A stretch of 11,340 nucleotides of DNA from Cyanobacteria bacterium K_DeepCast_35m_m2_023 (lineage in GTDB: Bacteria; Cyanobacteriota; Cyanobacteriia; PCC-6307; Cyanobiaceae). The notes beneath the pieces were generated by a model. That model was not told the DNA's origin. It did not search any database and saw only the letters and a list, made by a program, of their open reading frames with translations. The stretch spans positions 1 to 11,340 of the forward strand of contig VGQR01000040.1 in NCBI GenBank assembly GCA_016882345.1. The letters run 5' to 3'. Positions 1-6,823 of this stretch are shown here, one piece after another; position 1 is the first letter of the stretch, and each line of letters opens with the position of its first letter. Made by a program: the position numbers and the translations under genes.

Positions 1-564
1 CCCCCAAAAGCGCAGCATGCGGCTGGCAAACACCGCCTCGGCCAGCCCCGCCTGGCGCAACCAGGGTGCGGCAGTGGCCTGCCACATCGCCCGCATCTCG
101 CTGGGCACCCCTGGAAACGTCAGCACGGTGAACCCCGGCTGAGGGCTCCAGATCATCCCGGGGGCGGTGCCGGTGGGGTTGGGCAACACCGCAGCACCCT
201 CAGGCAGCAGCGCCAGACGGCGCTGGCTGGGCGACGGGGTGCGACCGCGCTGGCCCAGCTTGGCGGTGATGTCGGCCCAGACCTCTGGGCGCTCGACCAG
301 GGGGGTGTCAAAGGCGGCGGCGATGGCCTCGGTGGTGAGGTCATCGGGGGTGGGACCCAACCCGCCGGTGGTCATCAGTACCCGGCAGCGGCCGGCGGCC
401 TGGCGCACGGCGGCAATCAGGCGTTCACGGTTGTCGCCCACCACCTCCTGGCGGTGGTGGGCGATGCCCAGGGCGGCCAGCTGCTCGGCCAGCCAACGGG
501 CATTGCCGTTGGTGATGTTGCCGAGCAGCAGCTCGGTGCCAATGCACAGCACTTCGGCGGTCAT
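1..564 (-). CDS. cinA: CinA-family protein, N-terminal part (cut by window edge)
   Basis: The first 188 codons of a CinA-like protein; the rest lies left of the window. Full CinA proteins are about 420 residues: an N-terminal MoCF-biosynthesis-like (MoaB/MogA fold) domain linked in bacteria to ADP-ribose pyrophosphatase activity, and a C-terminal NMN deamidase domain, not visible here. Visible motifs are [13 protein letters not shown] at residues 9-21, [13 protein letters not shown] at 65-77, PGVPSEM at 151-157, and LRFWG at the edge, which normally starts the linker to the second half. The ATG at 564 gives the usual start [11 protein letters not shown]. It lies 19 nt after the stop of the transferase gene, so the two are probably co-transcribed with glyA. 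The family is linked to NAD-cycle repair and, in some bacteria, competence; which role applies here is not shown by the sequence. Identification is secure. Confidence 0.93.
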   Translation of the reverse strand, partial: MTAEVLCIGTELLLGNITNGNARWLAEQLAALGIAHHRQEVVGDNRERLIAAVRQAAGRCRVLMTTGGLGPTPDDLTTEAIAAAFDTPLVERPEVWADITAKLGQRGRTPSPSQRRLALLPEGAAVLPNPTGTAPGMIWSPQPGFTVLTFPGVPSEMRAMWQATAAPWLRQAGLAEAVFASRMLRFWG

Positions 565-583
565 CGCGCCATCCGAGTGCTCA

Positions 584-1669
584 TCAGCTGGCTTCGTCAT
601 GCAGCTGGCGGCGGGTGGTCACCACCAGGGCGATCAGCACCGCGGTGGCCAGGCCCAGCCAGACAAAGCGCAATTCGGCATTGACCAGCACCAGGGCCAG
701 CGACGCCAGCCATTGGGTGAACGCATAGATCAGCAGCACCGTGCGGCGGTGGCTCAGGCCCCGGCGCAGCAGCCGATGGTGCAGATGGCGCCGGTCTGGG
801 TAGAAGGGCGAACGGCCCTGGCTCAACCGCCCCACAATCACCGCCGACATGTCGGCCAGCGGCAGCGACAGGATCAGCAGCGGCAGCAGCAGGCTGACGC
901 TGGTCAGACCTTTGGCCGGCCCGACGATGCTGATCGCCGCCAGAGCAAAACCCAGGAAATAGGAGCCGCCATCGCCCATGAAGATGCGGGCGGGGTTGAA
1001 GTTGTGCCGCAGAAAGCCAAGGCAGCTGCCAGCCAGGGCTGCCGCCAGCAACCCCGCAGCGGGTTGGTGCAGGCTGAAGCTGACCGACAGCAGGCCAACG
1101 GCAGCGATGCCGCTGACCCCCGCCGCCAGCCCATCGAGGCCATCGAGCCAGTTGATGGCATTGGTGATGCCCACCAGCCAGATCACCGTGGCCAGCAGGC
1201 TCAGCGCCGGGGGCAACAGCAGCGACGGGGTGCTGTGGCCCAACAGGGCAAAGGGCAGCTCGATCGTGCCGATCTGCACGCCCTGACTCCAGACCGCCAT
1301 CGCCACCAACAGCTGGGCGAGGAGACGCGGCAGCGGCGGCAGGGCGAACAGGTCATCGGCCAGGCCGATCACAAAAAAACAGAGGGCCCCGGCCAGGGTG
1401 GTCCAGATCAACTGGTCCTTGCTGAACGGCAGCTCAGCAAAGCCCCCGAAGCGCCAGGTGAGGGTCAGCGCCAGGCTGAACCCCACCACAATGCCGATGC
1501 CGCCCAACCGCACCATGGGGGCGGTGTGCTGCTTGCGCGAATCGGGGGCATCGATCAGGCCGTAGGCCAGACCCACACGCCGCACCACCGGCACCACCAG
1601 TGCCGTGAGCAGGGCTGCACTCACCAGGGTGAGCAGGGCAGCGGCATTGGGGTGGTAGGCGAGGTTCAC
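584..1669 (-). CDS. WecA/TagO-type undecaprenyl-phosphate sugar-1-phosphate transferase (MraY superfamily)
   Basis: A 361-residue polytopic membrane protein of glycosyltransferase family 4 (MraY/WecA/TagO). Such enzymes move a sugar-1-phosphate, usually GlcNAc-1-P, from a UDP-sugar to undecaprenyl phosphate on the cytoplasmic face, starting a lipid-linked glycan. Motifs in order: DAPDSRKQH at residues 40-48, the paired aspartates D105-D106 in [26 protein letters not shown] at 170-184, FMGDGGS at 230-236, and [12 protein letters not shown] at 293-304. The HLHH motif favours the WecA/TagO branch over true MraY. About ten hydrophobic segments are visible. The start is GTG at 1669 (MNLAYHPN); no strong Shine-Dalgarno sequence precedes it. 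It lies 62 nt downstream of glyA and 19 nt upstream of cinA. The exact acceptor and sugar cannot be read from sequence; O-antigen, exopolysaccharide or glycoprotein initiation are all possible. Confidence 0.92.
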   Translation of the reverse strand: MNLAYHPNAAALLTLVSAALLTALVVPVVRRVGLAYGLIDAPDSRKQHTAPMVRLGGIGIVVGFSLALTLTWRFGGFAELPFSKDQLIWTTLAGALCFFVIGLADDLFALPPLPRLLAQLLVAMAVWSQGVQIGTIELPFALLGHSTPSLLLPPALSLLATVIWLVGITNAINWLDGLDGLAAGVSGIAAVGLLSVSFSLHQPAAGLLAAALAGSCLGFLRHNFNPARIFMGDGGSYFLGFALAAISIVGPAKGLTSVSLLLPLLILSLPLADMSAVIVGRLSQGRSPFYPDRRHLHHRLLRRGLSHRRTVLLIYAFTQWLASLALVLVNAELRFVWLGLATAVLIALVVTTRRQLHDEAS

Positions 1670-1687
1670 AACAGGAAGCCTCGATCA

Positions 1688-1708
1688 GGCAAGCGAGCCT
1701 TCGCTGCC
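1688..1708 (-). other. Stem-loop between glyA and the WecA-like gene
   Basis: An inverted repeat (plus strand GGC-A-AGCGA, loop GCCT, TCGCTGCC) can form about eight pairs with one bulged base in the glyA-to-transferase spacer. No T-tract follows on the minus strand, so it is not a canonical terminator. It could stabilise the glyA message 3' end or partly attenuate read-through. It is seen by eye only and no folding energy was computed. Confidence 0.35.
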
Positions 1709-1731
1709 CACCTTACGGACAGCATCTGTGG

Positions 1732-3021
1732 TCAAGCGTGCTGAAGCTGACGTTGATCGGCGTAAAGCGGGAAGCGCTCACACAGCGCCGCCACCCGCTC
1801 ACGGCAGCGCTGCTCGATGGCGCTGTCGTCGGGGTTGAGCAGGCGATCGGCGATCACATCGGCCACCTCGGCAAAAGCCGCCTCGTCAAAGCCACGGGTG
1901 GTCATGGCGGCGGTGCCCAGGCGCAGGCCGCTGGTCACAAACGGTGACTCGGGGTCAAACGGCACCGTGTTCTTGTTGGCGGTGATGTGCACGTCGCTCA
2001 CGAGTAGGTCAGCCACCTTGCCGGTCATGCCGATGCTGCGCAGATCGAGCAGCACGATGTGGTTGTCGGTGCCACCGCTGACCACGGCGATGCCCCGCTC
2101 CTGAATGCGGGCGGCCAGGGCTTTGGCATTGGCCACCACCTGCTGGGCATAGGCCTTGAAGCTGGGCTGCAACGCCTCGCCGAAGGCCACGCCCTTGGCG
2201 GCGATGACATGTTCCAGGGGGCCGCCCTGGCTCCCTGGAAACACGGCCTTGTCGAACTGCTTGGCGAAGTCGGCATCGCGGCACAGGATCAGGCCACCCC
2301 TGGGGCCGCGCAGGGTCTTGTGGGTGGTGGTGGTCACCACGTCGCACAGGGGCACCGGGTTGGGGTGCACGCCGGCGGCCACCAGCCCGGCAATGTGGGC
2401 CATGTCGGCCAGCAGGTAGGCGCCCACCTCATCGGCGATGGCCCGGAAGGCCGCAAAGTCGATGGTGCGCGGATAAGCCGAGTAGCCGCAGACGATCAAC
2501 TTGGGTTTGTGTTCGAGCGCCAGCTGGCGGATCGTGTCGAAATTGAGCTGCTGGGTGGCAAGGTCGACGCCGTACTGCACGACCTTGAACCACTTGCCGC
2601 TGACGTTGACCGGCGAGCCGTGGGTCAGGTGACCGCCATGGCTCAGGTCCATGCCCATGATCGTGTCGCCGGGGGTCAGCAGGGCCAGGAACACGGCGAA
2701 GTTGGCCTGGGCGCCGCTGTGGGGCTGAACATTGGCCCAGGCGGCACCAAACAGCTCTTTGGCCCGGGCGATCGTCAGCTCCTCGATCGCATCGACGTGT
2801 TCGCAGCCGCCGTAATAGCGCTTGGCGGGCAGGCCCTCGGCGTACTTGTTGGTGAGCACCGAACCCTGGGCCTCCATCACCGCCCGCGAGGCGAAGTTTT
2901 CAGAGGCGATCAGCTCCAGGTGCGTCTCCTGGCGTTGCTCCTCGCGCCCGATCAGGGCAGCCAGGGTCGGATCCGCGCTGACCAACGGCTGGTTGATCGG
3001 CGCGTCGCTGCTGGCGGGCAT
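1732..3021 (-). CDS. glyA: Serine hydroxymethyltransferase
   Basis: GlyA is a PLP enzyme interconverting serine plus tetrahydrofolate with glycine plus 5,10-methylene-tetrahydrofolate. It is the main one-carbon source and, in cyanobacteria, also touches photorespiratory glycine. The 429-residue product is close to E. coli GlyA (417). Seen: LELIASENF at 35-43, NKYAEG at 58-63, YYGGCEHVD at 69-77, the HSGAQAN block at 101-107, DMAHIAGL at 206-213, and the PLP-lysine motif [14 protein letters not shown] with the lysine at about residue 235. The frame is open to about 3303, but family conservation begins only near [14 protein letters not shown] therefore chose the ATG at 3021 ([10 protein letters not shown]); an ATG at 3051 would add ten residues. 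Neither has a clear Shine-Dalgarno sequence. It is probably the first gene of a glyA - transferase - cinA transcript. Confidence 0.97.
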   Translation of the reverse strand: MPASSDAPINQPLVSADPTLAALIGREEQRQETHLELIASENFASRAVMEAQGSVLTNKYAEGLPAKRYYGGCEHVDAIEELTIARAKELFGAAWANVQPHSGAQANFAVFLALLTPGDTIMGMDLSHGGHLTHGSPVNVSGKWFKVVQYGVDLATQQLNFDTIRQLALEHKPKLIVCGYSAYPRTIDFAAFRAIADEVGAYLLADMAHIAGLVAAGVHPNPVPLCDVVTTTTHKTLRGPRGGLILCRDADFAKQFDKAVFPGSQGGPLEHVIAAKGVAFGEALQPSFKAYAQQVVANAKALAARIQERGIAVVSGGTDNHIVLLDLRSIGMTGKVADLLVSDVHITANKNTVPFDPESPFVTSGLRLGTAAMTTRGFDEAAFAEVADVIADRLLNPDDSAIEQRCRERVAALCERFPLYADQRQLQHA

Positions 3022-3314
3022 TGGGGATCGAGCAACAAATAGACCCCCCATCGTAGGCAGCCTTGAGGCCGCCAGCACCTCAACACTCCGGCAAACGGCG
3101 AGGCGGTTTGGGGGCACGGGGCCATGCCAACCGCCAGGGCGGTGACGGCGCAGAGCGATGCCGCAGGCGTATTGCGCAGGTTGTGCAGTTGTACAACGAC
3201 CTGCAGGGGCCGGCACAGCCACGGGCGCGCGCCGGTTCGAGCGATCGCCCTGCAATCGGCTCGCGTTCAAAAGAGGCGTGGACCCCAACTGCGTGGGCCC
3301 CAACAGGGTGGGTC
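3022..3314 (-). promoter_or_regulatory. glyA: glyA upstream region with palindromes
   Basis: About 290 nt between the tRNA terminator and glyA, with no convincing gene; the frames that cross it have no family-like content. It must hold the glyA promoter, but I cannot place a credible -35/-10 pair. Visible structure: the perfect palindrome GTTGTACAAC at 3188-3197; a short hairpin ACCGC-CAGG-GCGGT at 3130-3143; and GCGATCGC (HIP1) at 3241-3248. The GTTGTACAAC dyad, about 170 nt before the start codon, is a possible operator; its regulator is unknown. No riboswitch class was recognised. Confidence 0.4.
3241..3248. repeat. HIP1 octamer GCGATCGC
   Basis: An exact copy of the highly iterated palindrome that is abundant in many cyanobacterial genomes. 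Two more copies lie inside genes at 5890-5897 (murJ) and 7617-7624 (LysR-like gene). At this GC content three copies in 11 kb is only mildly above chance. Confidence 0.6.
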
Positions 3315-3338
3315 AAAAAAAACCGCCCTGATGGGCGG
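3315..3338 (-). terminator. Rho-independent terminator of tRNA-Arg
   Basis: On the minus strand the stem CCGCCC, loop ATCA, GGGCGG is followed directly by eight T residues (plus-strand A run 3315-3322). It begins 18 nt beyond the tRNA 3' end. Stem, loop and U-tract are all canonical, making this the clearest terminator in the window. It also separates tRNA transcription from glyA downstream. Confidence 0.85.
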
Positions 3339-3355
3339 CTGAGTGGGTTGTGAAA

Positions 3356-3429
3356 CGCGCCTGGAGAGATTCGAACTCCCGTCCCTCTGATCCGTAGTCA
3401 GATGCTCTAATCCGCTGAGCTACAAGCGC
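3356..3429 (-). tRNA. trnR-ACG: tRNA-Arg (anticodon ACG)
   Basis: A 74-nt cloverleaf read on the minus strand. The acceptor arm GCGCTTG pairs with CAGGCGC (one G-U). The D-arm uses GCTC/GAGC. The anticodon stem is TCTGA/TCAGA around loop CTACGGA, giving anticodon ACG. The T-arm is GGGAG-TTCGAAT-CTCTC. The discriminator base is G and CCA is not encoded, so it must be added after transcription. A34 is expected to be edited to inosine by TadA, letting one tRNA read CGU, CGC and CGA. A terminator follows 18 nt downstream. I see no duplicated tRNA 3' end nearby that would suggest an integrated element. Confidence 0.97.
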
Positions 3430-3437
3430 ATGGGACC

Positions 3438-3468
3438 ATTTTCACCGCATCGGGGGCCCATTCGTCAA
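3438..3468 (-). promoter_or_regulatory. Candidate promoter of tRNA-Arg
   Basis: On the minus strand TTGACG (3468-3463) resembles a -35 box. GAAAAT (3443-3438) could serve as -10 with a 19-nt spacer, ending 8 nt before the mature tRNA 5' end. The -35 is good; the spacing and -10 are poor, so this is tentative. Confidence 0.35.
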
Positions 3469-3493
3469 ATCCACCCGACGCAGCCCCCTGGTT

Positions 3494-3745
3494 ATGCCGA
3501 TTCGCTGGTACGGCCCCGCCAATCCCGACGACCCGACGTACCGCCACTTTGAGCGGATCGTCAACCTGACCCTGCACGCGATGCTGTTCGCAGCGCTCAA
3601 CAGCGGCCTGTGGGTGGTGCAGGAGCTGCGCCACCCCTGGCCGCACCTCAACTGGCTGACCCTGGGATGGCTGGCGCTGCTGCTGGGCCACGCTGGGGTG
3701 GTGATTGCGCGGCGTCCCGGCCGCAACGCCGACAGCCCCACCTGA
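3494..3745 (+). CDS. Small membrane protein with 2TM-domain features
   Basis: An 83-residue protein with two hydrophobic helices, about residues 22-43 and 53-72, joined by a short turn containing HPWPHLNW. The pattern of a first helix ending near an Asn (N36), a Trp-rich turn and a second helix with a conserved-looking His (H66) resembles the bacterial 2TM domain, whose function is unknown. The tail after the second helix is short and basic. It starts at ATG 3494 without a clear Shine-Dalgarno sequence, divergent from the tRNA and 11 nt before the DUF3181 gene, with which it is probably co-transcribed. Codon use matches the neighbours. I assign the fold class only, not a function. Confidence 0.75.
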   Translation: MPIRWYGPANPDDPTYRHFERIVNLTLHAMLFAALNSGLWVVQELRHPWPHLNWLTLGWLALLLGHAGVVIARRPGRNADSPT

Positions 3746-3756
3746 GCCGATCTGCC

Positions 3757-4047
3757 ATGACCCTGAGCGCCAGCCAATTGAAGGATCTGGAAACGGCCCT
3801 GGCCGAACGGCTGTACCTGCAGATCGCCGGCTGGCATCTGTATCTGGGCGACGCGGGCCTGGCCCAGCCCCTGGCGATCGAGTGCGCCGCCCGGCTCGAC
3901 CAGGGCGTCGCGGTCTGCGCCCGCCAGGCACTCGAAGCGGTGCAGGTCCCCATCGGTGGCGGCGCCACCCGCCTGCCGCTGGCGCGGCTGGTGCCACCGG
4001 GGCAGCTGCGCGATCTCGAGGATGTGTTGCAGGAGCTGGACCGCTGA
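3757..4047 (+). CDS. DUF3181 family protein
   Basis: A 96-residue soluble protein matching what I know of the cyanobacterial DUF3181 family: an N-terminal LAERLYLQIAGWHLYLGDAGLAQPLA block (residues 15-40), a central helix, then VPIGGGATRLPLARLVP (64-80) and an acidic C-terminal helix DLEDVLQELD. No catalytic motif, signal peptide or membrane segment is visible. The start ATG at 3757 lies 11 nt after the 2TM-protein stop, and the next gene begins 53 nt later on the same strand. The family is essentially confined to cyanobacteria and has no established function; its retention in small genomes suggests a core role. Confidence 0.85.
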   Translation: MTLSASQLKDLETALAERLYLQIAGWHLYLGDAGLAQPLAIECAARLDQGVAVCARQALEAVQVPIGGGATRLPLARLVPPGQLRDLEDVLQELDR

Positions 4048-4100
4048 ACGCCAGCGGCCCTGGCCCCGCCTAGGGTTGCCTCCAATGCGCTGCCCGGGCC

Positions 4101-4361
4101 GTGCTGGTCATTGAAGTCACCAATGCCCGGGAGGTGGTGCGCCAGCGGATCGGCCGGCTGGGGAGTCGTTTGCTCGGCCGTGTGGTCGACGCCGAAGCCC
4201 AGGTCGAGAAGGCGTTGCTGCAGGAACTCGAGAACGCCTTCAAAGAATTTGGCATCGAGGCCCGCATCTACTCCATTGAGGGGCCGCAGATGCTGGGCCG
4301 CTCGCACCTGGAGATTCCGGTTCACGTGCGGGACGAGCGCGAGGTGCGGCTCGATCCCTAG
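4101..4361 (+). CDS. Conserved small protein of unknown function (86 aa)
   Basis: An 86-residue soluble protein. It opens with a beta-strand (LVIEVTNAR), continues with a long amphipathic helix rich in Glu/Arg (about residues 10-50), and ends with two strands around GPQMLGRSHLEIPVHV (61-76). There is no membrane segment or signal peptide. The layout and codon use look like a real, conserved protein, and I believe similar proteins occur in other cyanobacteria, but I cannot name the family. The start is taken as GTG at 4101. It ends three bases before the stop of the convergent murJ gene. Confidence 0.8.
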   Translation: MLVIEVTNAREVVRQRIGRLGSRLLGRVVDAEAQVEKALLQELENAFKEFGIEARIYSIEGPQMLGRSHLEIPVHVRDEREVRLDP

Positions 4362-4372
4362 GGCCTAGCCCT
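4360..4372. other. Hairpin holding both convergent stop codons
   Basis: AGGGC-CTA-GCCCT forms a five-pair stem with a three-base loop. The TAG of the 86-aa gene opens it and the murJ stop codon (CTA on plus) is the loop. It is symmetric, so it could act on both transcripts, but there is no T-tract on either side. Confidence 0.3.
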
Positions 4373-5981
4373 GGCGGCGCTGCAGGCGGCGTTGCAGACC
4401 CCCGAGAAGCTGCCGCGCCTCGGCCACGCCCGCCAGGTTGGCCAGCAGGCCATACACCGCCAATCCCAGCAGGGCGCTGAGGGCAGGGCGCAACACCAGT
4501 GCTCCCAGACCCGCCGGCCAGGCCACCCACGACGCCAGGGCCCAGGCCAAGGCGCCACCCACTGCCGCGGCCAGGGTCAACAGGCCCGTGTCACGGCCCC
4601 AGGCCGCCAGCGGCAGCCCGCCCAGACGGCGGTGCAGCACCAGCAGCAGGGCCGCGCAGGTGGCCACGTTGACCACCACCGTGGCCAGCACCAGGCCGGG
4701 GGCGCCGAAATTGCTCCCAGGCGACTGCAGCCCCCAGGGAGTCGGCCCGCCCACCAGCACCCAGTCGGCGATGGCGTTGAGGCCGATGCCCGCCAGCGAC
4801 AGCCGAAACGGCGTGTTGCCATCACCCAGGGCATAGAACACCCGCACCAGCACGTCTCGGCCCAGGTAGGCCGCCATGCCCAGGCCGTAGGCCATCAACA
4901 GGCCATCGACCAGATCGCCGGCGGCGGCATCAAAGGCGCCGCGCTCATAGATCAGGTCGACGATCGGCCCGGCCAGGCCGATCATCAGGGCGCCCAGGGG
5001 CAGCATCGAGGCGCTGGAGAGCATCAGCCCCTGGCGGATGCGGGCCACCAGCTGGGGCCGGTCTGCCGGGGCCGTCAGCCGCGCATAGGTGGGCAGCAGC
5101 GGCACCAGCAGGGCGTTGGAAATCAACCCCAGCGGCGTCTGCACCAGCAGGCTGGCGTAGCCCAGGCCCGCCGCAGCCCCGACGATGCCGCTGGCAAAGA
5201 ACAGATCGACGAACACGTTGATCTGCAGCATCCCCGATGAAAAGGTCGCCGGGCCCATGACCTGCAGCACCTCCTGCACGCCGGGATGCGTCCAGTCCCA
5301 GACGAGCTTGAACTGGTGCAGACCCTGCTTGGCCAGGGCCGGCAGCTGGATCAGCCACTGCAGCAGCGCCCCCAGGGTGGTGGTGCCGGCCAGCACGATG
5401 CCGCCGATCAGCGCCATCTGGGGCGACACGATCGCCGGCCCCAGCTGCCACCACAGCACCGCCAGACCGGCGATCACCGCCAGGCTCGAGAGCAGCGGAC
5501 TGATCGACGGCAGCCAGAACACATCGGCGGCGTTGAGCGCGCCGAAGCCCAGGCCGATCAGGCCGGCCAGCAGGGCCATCGGCGCCATCCAGCGCAGCTC
5601 GACCACCGCCAGGGCGTGGCGCTGGGCGTCCAGACCCGGCCCCACCAGCGTGATCAGCGGGTCAGCGGCCAGCCACAACACCACCGTGACGCCGATCAGG
5701 CCGGCGCCCACCAGGGTGTTGACCGCGGCCAGCACATGGGCGCCCTCGGCGCGGGGGCGGCGGGCCAGGGCGCTGACCATGGCGCTGTGAAAGGGGCCGT
5801 TGATGCCCCCCAGCAGGATCAGCAGAAAGCCCGGCAGCACATAGGCGTAGTTGTAGGCGTCGTAGGCAGCGCCGACCCCGAAGGCGGCCGCGATCGCCTG
5901 CTGACGCACCAGCCCCGCCACCTTGCTCAGGGCGGTGGCCACGGCCACCACCAGGGCGATGCGCTTCAGCGACTGGGCCAT
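4365..5981 (-). CDS. murJ: MurJ/MviN-family lipid II flippase
   Basis: A 538-residue MATE-like (MOP superfamily) membrane protein with about 14 hydrophobic segments, of the MviN/MurJ family that flips the peptidoglycan precursor lipid II across the inner membrane. The N-terminus shows the family pattern GLVRQQAIAAAFG (residues 23-35) and DAYNYAYVLPGFLLILLGGINGPF (from 41). The middle has YASLLVQTPLGLISNALLVPLLP (275-297). Compared with E. coli MurJ, R24 and D39 have counterparts (R26, D41), but R52, D269, R270 and E273 align with L54, S277, L278 and Q281, so the lipid II-contacting arginine set is incomplete. The start is ATG 5981, divergent from sfsA by 62 nt. The 3' end lies three bases from a convergent gene. 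Family assignment is firm; substrate is less certain. Confidence 0.92.
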   Translation of the reverse strand: MAQSLKRIALVVAVATALSKVAGLVRQQAIAAAFGVGAAYDAYNYAYVLPGFLLILLGGINGPFHSAMVSALARRPRAEGAHVLAAVNTLVGAGLIGVTVVLWLAADPLITLVGPGLDAQRHALAVVELRWMAPMALLAGLIGLGFGALNAADVFWLPSISPLLSSLAVIAGLAVLWWQLGPAIVSPQMALIGGIVLAGTTTLGALLQWLIQLPALAKQGLHQFKLVWDWTHPGVQEVLQVMGPATFSSGMLQINVFVDLFFASGIVGAAAGLGYASLLVQTPLGLISNALLVPLLPTYARLTAPADRPQLVARIRQGLMLSSASMLPLGALMIGLAGPIVDLIYERGAFDAAAGDLVDGLLMAYGLGMAAYLGRDVLVRVFYALGDGNTPFRLSLAGIGLNAIADWVLVGGPTPWGLQSPGSNFGAPGLVLATVVVNVATCAALLLVLHRRLGGLPLAAWGRDTGLLTLAAAVGGALAWALASWVAWPAGLGALVLRPALSALLGLAVYGLLANLAGVAEARQLLGGLQRRLQRRQG

Positions 5982-5987
5982 ACCGGC

Positions 5988-5999
5988 GGCCCCGGGGCC
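5988..5999. repeat. 12-bp perfect palindrome between murJ and sfsA
   Basis: GGCCCCGGGGCC is perfectly self-complementary and lies six bases upstream of the murJ start codon within the 62-nt divergent spacer. It could be a repressor site or fold in the murJ leader near the ribosome site. GC-rich DNA produces such palindromes by chance, so significance is uncertain. Confidence 0.4.
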
Positions 6000-6043
6000 A
6001 CAGAACTGAGCGGCAGTATGGCGCTGTTGCCGACCCGCACCCA

Positions 6044-6823
6044 GTGCCAGCCGACCCCGCCTCTGAAGCCTCGCCAGTGCTCCAGTTCGATGGCCTGGTG
6101 GAGGGGGTGCTGCTGAAGCGCTACAAGCGCTTCCTGGCCGATGTGGAGCTGCCGGATGGCACCCAGGTCACGGCCCACTGCCCCAACACCGGCCCGATGA
6201 CCGGCGTGTTGCACCCCGGCGGCCGCGTGCGCCTGCGCCACGACCCCTCGCCGACCCGCAAGCTGGCCTGGACCTGGGAGCAGGCCGAAAGCCCCGGTGC
6301 CAGCGGCGCACCCGAGTGGGTTGGGGTCAACACCGCCCTGCCCAACAAGCTGGTGCGCGCCACGATCGAGGCCGGCCTGCTCGAGCCCTGGCTGGGACCG
6401 ATCGCCGCCATCAGGGCCGAGGTGCCCTATGGCGAGGGCCGCCGCAGCCGCATCGACCTGCTGCTAAGTCCGGCCCCGCAGAACCCCGACCAGCGGCCGA
6501 TCTACGTCGAGGTCAAGAACACCACCTGGAGCAAGGGCACGCTGGCCCTGTTTCCCGACACCGTCACCGAACGGGGTCAGAAGCACCTGCGCGAGCTGAT
6601 GGCGCTGCTGCCCGAGGCGCGGCCCGTGCTGCTGCCCTGCCTCAGCCGCGGCGACGTGAGCCGTTTCGCCCCCGGCGATGCGGCCGACCCGCTCTACGGC
6701 GAGCTCTTTCGCCAGGGTCTGGCGGCAGGGGTGGAGGTGCTGCCCTGCCGCTATCGCTTTGACGCCGGCGGCATCCACTGGCTGGGGGTCGCCGAGGTTG
6801 TGGCGCACCAGAGCGGGCACTGA
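6044..6823 (+). CDS. sfsA: SfsA family protein (sugar fermentation stimulation protein homologue)
   Basis: A 259-residue soluble protein with SfsA motifs throughout: LKRYKRFLADVELPDG (24-39), AHCPNTGPMTGVL (44-56), RKLAWTWE (72-79), WVGVNTALPNKLV (92-104), EVPYGEGRRSRIDLLL (126-141), YVEVKNTTW (154-162), FPDTVTERGQKHL (170-182) and RFAPGDAADPLYGELF (207-222). The D138 ... E156-x-K158 arrangement resembles a PD-(D/E)XK nuclease core. E. coli SfsA (234 aa) binds DNA and affects maltose metabolism; the biochemical role is unsettled. The GTG at 6044 adds about 20 residues before conserved sequence; GTG at 6077 is an alternative start. It is divergent from murJ and convergent with the LysR-like gene. 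Confidence 0.95.
   Translation: MPADPASEASPVLQFDGLVEGVLLKRYKRFLADVELPDGTQVTAHCPNTGPMTGVLHPGGRVRLRHDPSPTRKLAWTWEQAESPGASGAPEWVGVNTALPNKLVRATIEAGLLEPWLGPIAAIRAEVPYGEGRRSRIDLLLSPAPQNPDQRPIYVEVKNTTWSKGTLALFPDTVTERGQKHLRELMALLPEARPVLLPCLSRGDVSRFAPGDAADPLYGELFRQGLAAGVEVLPCRYRFDAGGIHWLGVAEVVAHQSGH

Noticed and set aside
167..1744. 525-codon open frame on the plus strand, very Gln/Arg-rich
   Set aside because: It lies antisense to cinA and the WecA-like gene, both of which have clear family motifs. High-GC codon bias opens such shadow frames, and the composition is low-complexity with no domain.
2059..3042. 327-codon plus-strand frame over glyA
   Set aside because: Antisense shadow of glyA; Gly/His/Gln-rich with no family motif.
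3022..3303. 94-residue N-terminal extension of GlyA
   Set aside because: It would cross the palindromes and leader, is Arg/Pro/Ala-rich and has no counterpart in GlyA proteins. The ATG at 3021 fits the family start.
3356..3429. tRNA-Arg as an integration site for a mobile element
   Set aside because: No integrase, no repeat of the tRNA 3' end, and both sides carry core genes of normal composition.
3407..3997. 196-codon minus-strand frame
   Set aside because: It runs through the tRNA and is antisense to the 2TM and DUF3181 genes; composition is random-looking.
4392..6116. Two plus-strand frames of 282 and 276 codons over murJ
   Set aside because: Gln/His/Gly-rich antisense shadows of a clear 14-helix transporter.
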